Assembly (NCBI RefSeq): GCF_042654985.1
Contig: NZ_JBHSMT010000008.1
Span: 496,001-560,000 of the forward strand
Source: Paraherbaspirillum soli
Lineage (GTDB): Bacteria > Pseudomonadota > Gammaproteobacteria > Burkholderiales > Burkholderiaceae_D
Length of the DNA: 64,000 nt
Direction of reading: 5' to 3'
In this document: in pieces, positions 56,316-64,000 of the stretch
Position numbering within the stretch: position 1 is the stretch's first letter
Layout of the letters: each line of letters begins with the position of its first letter
The notes under the pieces: generated by a model
Told to the model about the DNA's origin: nothing
The model's database searches: none
The model's input: only the letters and a program-made list of their open reading frames with translations
Position numbers and translations under genes: made by a program

Positions 56316-57470
56316 TTGACGCAGCACCATGCGCCAGACGAACTGGCCGCTTGGCTGCGGCTGGCGGAGACCGCTGGCGTCGGCTTGGAAACCGCGCGCC
56401 GCCTGCTGGCGGCGTTCGGTCTGCCGGCAAATATCTTTGAAACGTCTTTTTCAGCTTTGCACAAGGTGGTGCCGGAACGCATCGCCTACGCACTGCTGGC
56501 ACCGCTTTCCGAGACCACCCAGGCGCTGATAGAACGCACCCTGGAATGGCTCCAGCAACCCGGCAACCAGTTATTTACGCTAGCCGACAGCGGCTATCCG
56601 CAAGCGCTGCTGGATATCGCCGATCCCCCCCTGATGCTGTATGTGAAAGGACGCGCCGAGTTGTTGACGCGGCCGTCGCTTGCCGTGGTCGGCAGCCGCA
56701 ACGCTACCGCCCAGGGCATTGCCAATGCCGACCGCTTTGCCGAGATCCTGAGCCAGCGCGGCTTGACCATCATCTCCGGGATGGCGCTGGGGATAGACGC
56801 CGCCGCCCACCACGGTGCTTTGCGTGGCGCGGCCGGCGCCGTCGAGGCCGGCAGCACGGTGGCGGTGATCGGCACCGGGGCCGACATCGTCTACCCGGCC
56901 CGCAATCGCAGTCTGGCACATCAGATAGCGGAAGCGGGCTGTATCGTTAGCGAATACTCACTTGGTACGCCGGGTATCGCAGCCAATTTCCCGCGCCGCA
57001 ACCGGATTATTTCCGGCCTTGCTCGTGGCGTGCTGGTGGTCGAAGCGGCGGCCCAATCCGGATCCTTGATTACCGCCCGGATGGCGGCCGAACAGGGGCG
57101 CGACGTGTTCGCGATCCCCGGCTCCATCCATTCGCCGCTGTCCAAAGGCTGCCATCAGCTCATCAAGCAAGGCGCAAAGCTGGTGGAATCGGCGCAGGAC
57201 GTGTTGGAAGAGCTCGGGTCTTTTGGCGCAGCGCCGGCCCCGCGCGGACCATCCAAGCTGGCGAAGAGTGTTGAAAGTCCTGCTGAAAATGCCGCGGATG
57301 ACGATAAAGAAAAGCTGTTGAAAGCGCTAGGCTACGATCCTGTCAGTCTGGACCTGCTGGCGGCGCGCAGCGGGGTCGATGTGGCAACTCTGAACGCGCA
57401 ACTGCTGGTATTGGAGCTGGAAGGGCTGGTCGAGGTACTGCCGGGCGGGGTCTATCGGCGGCTGGGCTAG
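56316..57470 (+). CDS. dprA: DNA-processing protein DprA
   Basis: 384 residues from a TTG at 56316 (read MTQHHAPDELAAW) after GGCGGG; a TTG at 56259 overlapping the LysM gene is also possible and no ATG is available. Loads RecA on incoming single strands in transformation. SAM-like N-domain, Rossmann core (VVGSRNATAQG, SGMALGIDAAAHHGAL, NRIISGLARGVLVVEA) and C-terminal winged helix (LLAARSGVDVATLNAQLLVL). Confidence 0.95.
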   Translation: MTQHHAPDELAAWLRLAETAGVGLETARRLLAAFGLPANIFETSFSALHKVVPERIAYALLAPLSETTQALIERTLEWLQQPGNQLFTLADSGYPQALLDIADPPLMLYVKGRAELLTRPSLAVVGSRNATAQGIANADRFAEILSQRGLTIISGMALGIDAAAHHGALRGAAGAVEAGSTVAVIGTGADIVYPARNRSLAHQIAEAGCIVSEYSLGTPGIAANFPRRNRIISGLARGVLVVEAAAQSGSLITARMAAEQGRDVFAIPGSIHSPLSKGCHQLIKQGAKLVESAQDVLEELGSFGAAPAPRGPSKLAKSVESPAENAADDDKEKLLKALGYDPVSLDLLAARSGVDVATLNAQLLVLELEGLVEVLPGGVYRRLG

Positions 57471-57620
57471 CGGGAATTAACTGTTGTTGTTTTTGCATCA
57501 TGGGCAGCATTTGTCAAATCCTGCGATACTTGGCGATATTTATTGGCGCCGAAACGTACTATGCTGGTGCCTACCCCACACTTATTAGCCTTATTTTTAC
57601 CAAAGCGACACAGTAGAACC

Positions 57621-58100
57621 ATGTTCGAAGTCCTTGTTTATCTGTATGAAACTTATTACCGGCCCGATGCCTGCCCTGAACCGGAGGCTTTGGTCAAGAA
57701 GCTGTCGGCGATTGGTTTTGAAGAGGATGAAATTTCCAAAGCGCTCGGCTGGCTGACCGACCTGGCGGAAACCAATTGCGAATTTGCCGACCAATATCCG
57801 CAGCAAACAACGTTTTCCGCCGGCATCCGCATTTACGCCCAGCAAGAAATCGACGTGCTGGGGACGGCGGCGATCGGCTTTATCCAGTTCCTGGAATTGG
57901 CCAAGATGCTCAACCCGGTCCAGCGCGAGATCGTCATCGGACGCGCATTGACGGTCAGCGAGACGCCGGTGCCGCTGGATAAGCTCAAGGTCATCGTGCT
58001 GATGGTGTTATGGAGCCAAGGCAAGGAACCGGATGGATTGATGTTCGACGAGTTGTTTCTGGACGAAGACGATGATTCGGAGCCGCGTCTTTTGCATTAA
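57621..58100 (+). CDS. smg: Smg/DUF494 family protein
   Basis: 159 residues, starting MFEVLVYLYETYYRPDA, the Smg signature, with FIQFLELAKMLNPVQREIVI. Found after dprA in many proteobacteria; function poorly defined. Acidic C-terminus (DELFLDEDDDSEP). ATG 57621. Confidence 0.93.
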   Translation: MFEVLVYLYETYYRPDACPEPEALVKKLSAIGFEEDEISKALGWLTDLAETNCEFADQYPQQTTFSAGIRIYAQQEIDVLGTAAIGFIQFLELAKMLNPVQREIVIGRALTVSETPVPLDKLKVIVLMVLWSQGKEPDGLMFDELFLDEDDDSEPRLLH

Positions 58101-58338
58101 CCGCCTCCACGCTATTATTGCGCACCGTCAACGCCAGCATTGCGCAACGCCAACGCTTGCTGTGCTTGCGAATTTTCCAACAACCCGCTTATCATTAGCC
58201 GCGATGTGAATTGCCGACCGCTATATTTGTAAAATAGTTGTTATTTGGCAGTCGCAAGCCACCCCTTTGATGCCGCCTGAAATCGCGTGCAAAAGCAAAA
58301 AATGCGCTGAAAACGCGCGCTACTTTCGAGACAAAACT

Positions 58339-60984
58339 ATGAGCAAGACCCTCATCATCGCCGAGAAACCCTCCGTCGCGAACGACATCGCGAAGACCCT
58401 CGGCGGCTTCACCAAGCACGATGAGTACTTTGAGTCCGACGAATACGTGCTGTCTTCGGCCGTCGGTCACCTGCTGGAAATCGCGGTCCCCGAAGAATAC
58501 GACGTCAAGCGCGGCAAATGGACCTTCACCCATTTGCCGATGATTCCGCCTCACTTCGCGCTGAATCCGATCGCCAAGACCGAATCGCGCCTCAAGGTGC
58601 TCAACAAGCTGATCAAGCGCAAAGACGTCACCGCCCTGATCAACGCCTGTGACGCCGGGCGCGAAGGGGAGCTGATTTTCCGCCTGATCGCGCAATATGC
58701 GAAAGCCAAGCAGCCGATCAAACGACTGTGGCTGCAGTCGATGACGCCGGGTGCGATCCGCGATGGCTTCGCCCATTTGCGCGACGACCAGGATATGCTG
58801 CCGCTGGCCGATGCCGCCCGCTGCCGCAGCGAGGCGGATTGGCTGATCGGCATCAACGGCACGCGCGCGATGACCGCCTTCAATTCGAAAGAAGGCGGTT
58901 TCTATTTGACTACCGTCGGCCGGGTGCAAACGCCGACCCTCTCGATCGTGGTCGAGCGCGAAGAAAAGATCAAAAAATTCGTGCCGCGCGATTACTGGGA
59001 AGTGCGCGCCGAGTTCGTCTGCGCCGCCGGTGTTTACGAAGGCCGCTGGCTGGACAACGCCTTCAAGAAAGATGAAACCGATCCCGAAAAGCGCGCCGAA
59101 CGCCTGTGGAGCAAGGCCGCCGCCGAATCGATCGTGGCCGCCTGCCGCGGCAAGCTCGGCAACGTCACTGAAGAATCGAAGCCGGCCACGCAAATGGCGC
59201 CGGCCCTGTTCGATTTGACCAGCCTGCAGCGCGAAGCCAACTCGCGCTTCGGCTTCTCCGCCAAGAACACGCTCGGCCTGGCGCAAGCCTTGTACGAAAA
59301 GCACAAGGTGCTGACCTATCCGCGGACCGACTCGCGCCATCTGCCGGAAGATTATCTGGGCACCGTCAAGCAGGCGCTGGAGACGGTATCGGAGAACCAC
59401 AACTACCAACAGTTCGCCGCGCAGATCCTGAACAAGGGCTGGGTCAAGCCGAACAAGCGGATTTTCGACAACACCAAGATCAGCGATCACTTTGCGATCA
59501 TCCCGACCACGCAAGCGCCGAAGAACCTGTCGGAGCCGGAACAGAAACTGTACGACCTGGTGACGCGCCGCTTCATGGCGGTGTTTTTCCCGGCCGCGGA
59601 ATTCCAGGTCACCACCCGCTTTACCGAAGTCTCCGGCCATCAGTTCAAGACCGAAGGCAAAGTGATGACCAATGCCGGTTGGCTGGCCATATACGGGAAG
59701 ACTGCGGGCAAGGAAGCCGCCGACGACAAGGACCCGGAAAACAGCGGCACGCTGGTCGCCGTGGCCAAGGACGAGAAGGTCAAGACCGACAAGATCAGCG
59801 CCAATGGCCTGGTCACCAAACCGCCCGCGCGCTACAGCGAAGCAACGCTGCTGTCGGCGATGGAAGGCGCCGGCAAGCTGGTCGACGACGGTGAGTTGCG
59901 CGAAGCGATGGCCGGCAAGGGCCTCGGCACGCCGGCAACGCGGGCGGCGATCATCGAAGGCTTGCTGAACGAAAAATACCTGCTGCGCGAAGGCCGCGAA
60001 ATGATGCCGACCGCCAAGGCATTCCAGCTGATGACCTTGCTGCACGGCCTGGGCGTCGATGAACTGACCGAACCCGAACTGACCGGCGAGTGGGAACACA
60101 AGCTGGCGCAGATGGAACGCGGCAAAATCAGCCGCGAAGAATTCATGCGCGAAATCGCCCAGATGACCCAGATCATCGTCAAGCGCGCCAAGGAATACGA
60201 CAACGACACCATCCCCGGCGACTACGCGACCTTGCTCGCGCCGTGCCCGAATTGCGGCGGCGTGGTCAAGGAAAACTACCGCCGCTTCGCTTGCACCAAG
60301 TGCGAATTCTCGATGAGCAAAACGCCGGGCAGCCGTCAGTTTGAAATCCCGGAAGTGGAAGAATTGCTGACCAACCGCACCATCGGTCCGCTGCAAGGTT
60401 TCCGCTCCAAGATGGGACGGCCGTTTGCCGCCATCCTCAAAATCAGCCGCGACGAAGAGATCAAGAACTTCAAGCTTGAGTTCGACTTCGGCCAGAACGA
60501 AGGCGAAGGCGAAGACGGCGAAGGCGTCGATTTCACCGGCCAGACCGCACTCGGCCCGTGCCCGAAATGCGCCAGCCCGGTATACGAGATGGGACTGGCC
60601 TACGTCTGCGAAAAGGCGGTCGCCAAACCGAAGGGCTGCGATTTCCGCAGCGGCCGCGTGATCCTGCAACAAGAGATCTTGCCGGAGCAGATGGTCAAGC
60701 TGCTCAACGACGGTAAAACCGATTTGCTGCCGGGCTTTATTTCACAGCGCACCCGACGCCCGTTCAAGGCCTTCCTGGTCAAGGGCAAGGATGGCAAGGT
60801 CAGTTTCGAGTTCGAAGAGCGCAAAGCCAAGGCCCCGGCCAAAGGCAAGGCCAAAGCCGCCGCTGTTGAAGACGCTGAGACCGAAGCCAGCGAGACCAGC
60901 GTGAAAGCGAAACCGGCGGCCAAGAAGCCAGCGGTCAAAAAACCGGCGGTCAAAAAAGTGGTTGCAAAGCGTAAGGCTGCGTAA
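58339..60984 (+). CDS. topB: DNA topoisomerase III
   Basis: 881 residues, type IA enzyme that decatenates DNA by single-strand passage. Toprim IIAEKPSVANDIAKTLGG and NACDAGREGELIFRL; catalytic Tyr in VLTYPRTDSRHLP near residue 325. Two zinc-ribbon repeats at the C-terminus (CPNCGGVV, CTKCEF; CPKCASPV) and a Lys/Ala/Pro-rich tail like histone H1 (AKPAAKKPAVKKPAVKK). ATG 58339. Confidence 0.95.
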   Translation: MSKTLIIAEKPSVANDIAKTLGGFTKHDEYFESDEYVLSSAVGHLLEIAVPEEYDVKRGKWTFTHLPMIPPHFALNPIAKTESRLKVLNKLIKRKDVTALINACDAGREGELIFRLIAQYAKAKQPIKRLWLQSMTPGAIRDGFAHLRDDQDMLPLADAARCRSEADWLIGINGTRAMTAFNSKEGGFYLTTVGRVQTPTLSIVVEREEKIKKFVPRDYWEVRAEFVCAAGVYEGRWLDNAFKKDETDPEKRAERLWSKAAAESIVAACRGKLGNVTEESKPATQMAPALFDLTSLQREANSRFGFSAKNTLGLAQALYEKHKVLTYPRTDSRHLPEDYLGTVKQALETVSENHNYQQFAAQILNKGWVKPNKRIFDNTKISDHFAIIPTTQAPKNLSEPEQKLYDLVTRRFMAVFFPAAEFQVTTRFTEVSGHQFKTEGKVMTNAGWLAIYGKTAGKEAADDKDPENSGTLVAVAKDEKVKTDKISANGLVTKPPARYSEATLLSAMEGAGKLVDDGELREAMAGKGLGTPATRAAIIEGLLNEKYLLREGREMMPTAKAFQLMTLLHGLGVDELTEPELTGEWEHKLAQMERGKISREEFMREIAQMTQIIVKRAKEYDNDTIPGDYATLLAPCPNCGGVVKENYRRFACTKCEFSMSKTPGSRQFEIPEVEELLTNRTIGPLQGFRSKMGRPFAAILKISRDEEIKNFKLEFDFGQNEGEGEDGEGVDFTGQTALGPCPKCASPVYEMGLAYVCEKAVAKPKGCDFRSGRVILQQEILPEQMVKLLNDGKTDLLPGFISQRTRRPFKAFLVKGKDGKVSFEFEERKAKAPAKGKAKAAAVEDAETEASETSVKAKPAAKKPAVKKPAVKKVVAKRKAA

Positions 60985-61020
60985 CCAAGCAAGTAAGTAA
61001 GCAAGCGCATTATTGAAAAT

Positions 61021-61052
61021 GACAAAAGCCGCCTTCGAGGCGGCTTTTGTCA
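61021..61052. terminator. bidirectional terminator between topB and ogt
   Basis: GACAAAAGCCGCC and GGCGGCTTTTGTC form a 13-bp stem with a short TTCGA loop. A- and T-rich flanks within the stem serve both strands. It overlaps the ogt stop codon by three bases. Just upstream is a small AAGT/AAGC tandem (60988-61006). Confidence 0.8.
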
Positions 61053-61532
61053 TTTGATGGCTTGTTCATGCCTCAGCAAATACGCCTTGCGTTCCAGGCC
61101 GCCGGCAAAGCCGGTTAACGCTCCCGACATGCCCAGCACGCGATGGCAGGGAACGATGATAGAGAGCGGATTGCGGCCTATCGCGGTGCCGACCGCACGC
61201 ACCGCGTTGGTCTTGCCACAGTGTCCGGCATGCTGGGTATAAGTGCTGGTCTGTCCGAACCCGATGTCCAGCAAGCCGCGCCACACCGCCTGTTGAAATT
61301 CGGTGCCATGCAAGTCCAGCGGCAAGTCGAATTGCCGCCTGCGGCCGGCGAAATATTCGTCAAGCTGCTGTGCCGCCCGCATCAAATGCGGATGCTCCGG
61401 CGCATATTGCCAGCCGTCGTCCTTGCCTTTGAAATGGCGATGCTCTTCAAAATAAACGCCGCTGATGCCGGCCTCGGTTGCTGCCAGCAACAGCTTGCCG
61501 AGCGGGCTGTCGTGTTCGCTGAAATAGATCAT
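61050..61532 (-). CDS. ogt: methylated-DNA--protein-cysteine methyltransferase
   Basis: 160 residues; active site IIVPCHRVLG and GTAIGRNPLS before it. Accepts the methyl from O6-methylguanine in a suicide reaction. Lies downstream of the Ada-AlkA gene on the same strand, 16 bases apart, an alkylation-repair operon. Confidence 0.95.
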   Translation of the reverse strand: MIYFSEHDSPLGKLLLAATEAGISGVYFEEHRHFKGKDDGWQYAPEHPHLMRAAQQLDEYFAGRRRQFDLPLDLHGTEFQQAVWRGLLDIGFGQTSTYTQHAGHCGKTNAVRAVGTAIGRNPLSIIVPCHRVLGMSGALTGFAGGLERKAYLLRHEQAIK

Positions 61533-61548
61533 GATTTCATCCTGGTTT

Positions 61549-63045
61549 TCATCCTAGTGAATGCCACAAAAGCAGCGCCGCATATCCGCGCCACGGTGCC
61601 CACGGCGCAGCATGGGCCGCTAGTTGGCGCTCGCTCAGGCGAGTGCCGGGCACCACCGCCTTCTGCAAGCCAAGATCGCCGGCCGGGAACGCATCCGGAA
61701 AACGCAGCGCCCGCAAAGCGATGTATTGCGCGGTCCAGTCGCCGATGCCGGCCACGGTTTTCAACTGCGCGACCGCCTCTTGCAGCGTGACGCCGGGTTT
61801 CATTTGCAAATGTCCTTGGGCCGCAAAACGCGCCAGATTCAGAATCGTTTGCGCCCGCGTTTTCGGCAACCCGATGGTGGCCAGCTCAAGCGCAGACACT
61901 TCGGCCAACTGCTCGGCGGCGGGGAAGTGATGACTCACCGCTGCGAACGGCGTCGCGCACGGCGTACCGAAACGCTGCGCCAGCCGCCCGGCCACCGTGG
62001 TGGCCCCCGCTACGCTGACCTGCTGTCCCAGCACGGCGCGCACCGCCAATTCAAAGGCGTCAAACGCCCCGGGTATCCGTATCCCTGCATGCGCGTCCAG
62101 CAATTGCGCCAGCAACGGGTCTTGCTGCAAGTGTTGTGCGATCAAGGCCGGGTTGGCGTCCAGGTCAAACTGCATGCGCAGCCGCGACAGCAGCGGCATC
62201 AGGCTGGGCGTCAGACTCGGCGCCACATGCACTTCGAGTTGCTGCTGCGGCGGCAGGTGCGTCACGCGCAACCAGCCGCTGACGCCATCGATGCGCACGC
62301 TGCGCATATAAGCCGATTGTTCTTGCTCAAGTTGCACCGCTTCGACGCCGCCGATCAGACGCCGCTGCAAATAGCGCAGCATGGTTTCCCAGGCAAACGG
62401 CGGTCGATAAGCCAGCCGGACCGTCACGTTATCCGCCTCCTGCGCGGCACTGGCTTTCAATTGCCGCCGCACCGCCGTCGGCGCCATCCCGTAGCGCTCA
62501 CTAAACAGCGCGTTGAAGCGGCGCACGCTGCCAAAGCCTGCGGCGTCGGCCAGCACCGCCATCGGCAATGCCGTTTCTTGCAGAAGTTTTTTGGCGAACA
62601 GCAGGCGCTGGGTTTGCGCCAGCTCGATCGGCGTCACGCCAAAGTGCTGCACCAACACCCGCCGCAACTGGCGCGACGACAATCCGACTTCCTGCGCCAG
62701 CTGCTCCAGGTCGCCGCTGTCTTGCTCGTCGCGGTGATTCAGTGCGCCGGCGGCAATCCGCTGCCATACCGCGTAGGCCAGATTCTGCTGCAAGGCATAG
62801 GGCGCCAACTCCGGTCGGCAGCGCAGGCAAGGACGAAATCCGGCCGCCTCGGCGGCGGCCGCGCTGGCATAAAAAGTACATGAAGATGCGCGTGCGGTCT
62901 TGGCGGTACAGATCGGCCGGCAGTAGATGCCGGTGGTCTTGATGCCGACAAAAAAGACGCCATCGAAGCGGCTATCCCTGGCCGCCAGTGCCCGATAGCA
63001 GCTGACGTCGCTGAGCGGTGCGGGAGTGGAGTGTGGAGTGTTCAT
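61549..63045 (-). CDS. Ada regulator fused to 3-methyladenine glycosylase II
   Basis: 498 residues. N-terminal Ada zinc domain with the methyl-accepting cysteine region GIYCRPICTAK and FRPCLRCRPE; AraC helix-turn-helix (LSSRQLRRVLVQHFGVTPIE); then AlkA glycosylase with HhH VAGIGDWTAQYIALRAL and catalytic Asp in FPAGDLGLQKAV. Senses DNA methylation and removes alkylated bases, and should activate its own operon with ogt. ATG 63045 (MNTPHST); upstream extension not conserved. Confidence 0.95.
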   Translation of the reverse strand: MNTPHSTPAPLSDVSCYRALAARDSRFDGVFFVGIKTTGIYCRPICTAKTARASSCTFYASAAAAEAAGFRPCLRCRPELAPYALQQNLAYAVWQRIAAGALNHRDEQDSGDLEQLAQEVGLSSRQLRRVLVQHFGVTPIELAQTQRLLFAKKLLQETALPMAVLADAAGFGSVRRFNALFSERYGMAPTAVRRQLKASAAQEADNVTVRLAYRPPFAWETMLRYLQRRLIGGVEAVQLEQEQSAYMRSVRIDGVSGWLRVTHLPPQQQLEVHVAPSLTPSLMPLLSRLRMQFDLDANPALIAQHLQQDPLLAQLLDAHAGIRIPGAFDAFELAVRAVLGQQVSVAGATTVAGRLAQRFGTPCATPFAAVSHHFPAAEQLAEVSALELATIGLPKTRAQTILNLARFAAQGHLQMKPGVTLQEAVAQLKTVAGIGDWTAQYIALRALRFPDAFPAGDLGLQKAVVPGTRLSERQLAAHAAPWAPWRGYAALLLWHSLG

Positions 63046-63113
63046 GGCGCATTTATACGCCTCGCCGCCAGCACCGTCTAGCCGCTTTCGGACATGCATC
63101 CTTGGCGTCTTGA

Positions 63114-63806
63114 CTACGCGGCGACCTCGATCCGCGCCTCGACGGTGCCGCCTAATTTTTCCACCAGCGCATCCACTTGCTGTTCGGCGCGGCTGATCGA
63201 TGCCGCCAGCCTGGCATCGCCGAACTCGTCGTACTCGATCGCCGCCGAGTGAAAGTCGCTAAGCCCCAGGTAATTCAACGGCGCGCGCAGTGCCGGTTCG
63301 ACATGGTTCAGGTGCGCCAGCTCGCCGTCGTAGCTGTAACCGCCGCGCGCCGTCAGCACCACCACCTGTCTGGGCTTGTCGGTCAGCATCGGCCAATACG
63401 GTTCAGCGCTGCGGTTGCGGTCGAAGCCGAAGGTCAGCCCGACCCGCACGATATTGTCTATATAGGCTTTCAGCTGCGCCGGCATGCCGAAGTTGTACAT
63501 CGGGGCGCCGATCACGATCACGTCCGCCGCGATCAATTCGGCTACCAGCGCATCGCTTTCCGCCAGCGTGTCGCGCATCCAGTCTTCGCGCGCGTCGACG
63601 GGGGTGAAGGCGCTGTGGATCCAGGCGCCCGTGACCGGTGCCGGCGGGGTTAGGCCGACGTCGCGGTAGGCAACCGTGTCGGCCGGGTGTTGCGCCAGCC
63701 AGCGCTGGACAAAATGGTGGCTCAGGCGACGCGTGTGCGAGCCGTGGGCGTCGCTGCCGGAGCGTCCGGGGCGGGCGCTGGAATCGATATGCAATAGATG
63801 AGCCAT
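63114..63806 (-). CDS. azoR: FMN-dependent NADH azoreductase
   Basis: 230 residues, flavodoxin-like. FMN-binding HIDSSARPGRSGSDAHGSH at the N-terminus and GAPMYNFGMPAQLKAYID in the centre; TARGGYSYDG. Reduces quinones and azo dyes. ATG 63806 (MAHLLHIDSSARPG). Beyond it (63807-64000) nothing firm is seen. Confidence 0.92.
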   Translation of the reverse strand: MAHLLHIDSSARPGRSGSDAHGSHTRRLSHHFVQRWLAQHPADTVAYRDVGLTPPAPVTGAWIHSAFTPVDAREDWMRDTLAESDALVAELIAADVIVIGAPMYNFGMPAQLKAYIDNIVRVGLTFGFDRNRSAEPYWPMLTDKPRQVVVLTARGGYSYDGELAHLNHVEPALRAPLNYLGLSDFHSAAIEYDEFGDARLAASISRAEQQVDALVEKLGGTVEARIEVAA

Positions 63807-64000
63807 ACTATGCCTTTCAAAAAGAGTCGGAAAATTTTTTGCTGCCGAGAAGCTATGTTCACTGTAGCCGTGCCGAGGAATGGCGACAAACGACAAATAT
63901 CGCCGCATATAGCTGAGCAAAACTCATGCATAATTTCCTCGCCGCGGGCCAGTCCATTCGGCTCGCTAGCGCTTTCTTAAGCAGATTTGAAGTCATACGA

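Noticed and set aside
58195..60672. 825-codon open frame on the minus strand
   Set aside because: Exact antisense of topB; composition is that of a shadow frame in GC-rich DNA and no family motif is seen.
63926..64000. Plus-strand frame open to the window end (MHNFLAAGQ...)
   Set aside because: Only 25 codons, no convincing ribosome site and no family resemblance; cannot be judged without more sequence.

Overview
The window looks like a chromosomal segment of a betaproteobacterium (Burkholderiales), most like the Oxalobacteraceae and in particular Collimonas or Herbaspirillum relatives. This is judged from the protein sequences, the GC-rich coding regions and the gatCAB, mreBCD-mrdA-rodA and dprA/smg/topB neighbourhoods; no rRNA or tRNA gene is present to settle the taxonomy. 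About 57 coding regions are supported. Many long open frames on the opposite strand of real genes were discarded as shadows.

Left end (1-7.6 kb): an RNA-repair locus. The sigma-54 activator RtcR (CARF domain plus AAA+) is divergent from a minus-strand operon headed by a near-consensus -24/-12 promoter at 4088-4105. That operon runs: a small unrecognised ORF, rtcB, rtcA, then a structured leader with its own terminator, then a second RtcB cut by the window edge. An Hsp70-like YegD protein follows rtcR across a tandem array of palindromic repeats.

Accessory and metabolic middle (7.6-35 kb): an orphan Tli4-type T6SS immunity protein; a CLC antiporter with the signature residues of the fluoride-exporting CLC-F branch; a LysR/DoxX/pirin module; a higBA toxin-antitoxin pair that appears leaderless; the dadR-dadA-dadX D-alanine catabolic locus; ettA; two membrane transporters; an hcp-effector-immunity T6SS cassette (20.8-22.4 kb); a folded RNA in front of an 85-residue orphan protein; metH; and a rocD plus amidinohydrolase pair with a divergent Lrp-type regulator. 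After these come a cysteine hydrolase, a tautomerase, a ferredoxin, small lipoprotein and membrane proteins, a LysR regulator, an RDD protein, a glutamine amidotransferase and exonuclease III.

Right half (35-64 kb) is mostly housekeeping: pyrE; gatB-gatA-gatC; the rod-shape cluster mreB-mreC-mreD-mrdA-rodA-rlpA; a sugar-phosphate epimerase and a racemase; fmt and def separated by a lipoprotein GH3 glycosidase and an AraC regulator; a LysM protein; dprA; smg; topB; and an alkylation-repair pair (ogt, ada-alkA) next to azoR.

A dispersed palindromic repeat of about 96 bp (two REP-like arms beginning GTAGGGCGGA) occurs about ten times, always between genes. Its two arm types differ by paired changes that keep the hairpin. 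Other foldback elements lie upstream of mreB and between gatC and gatA.
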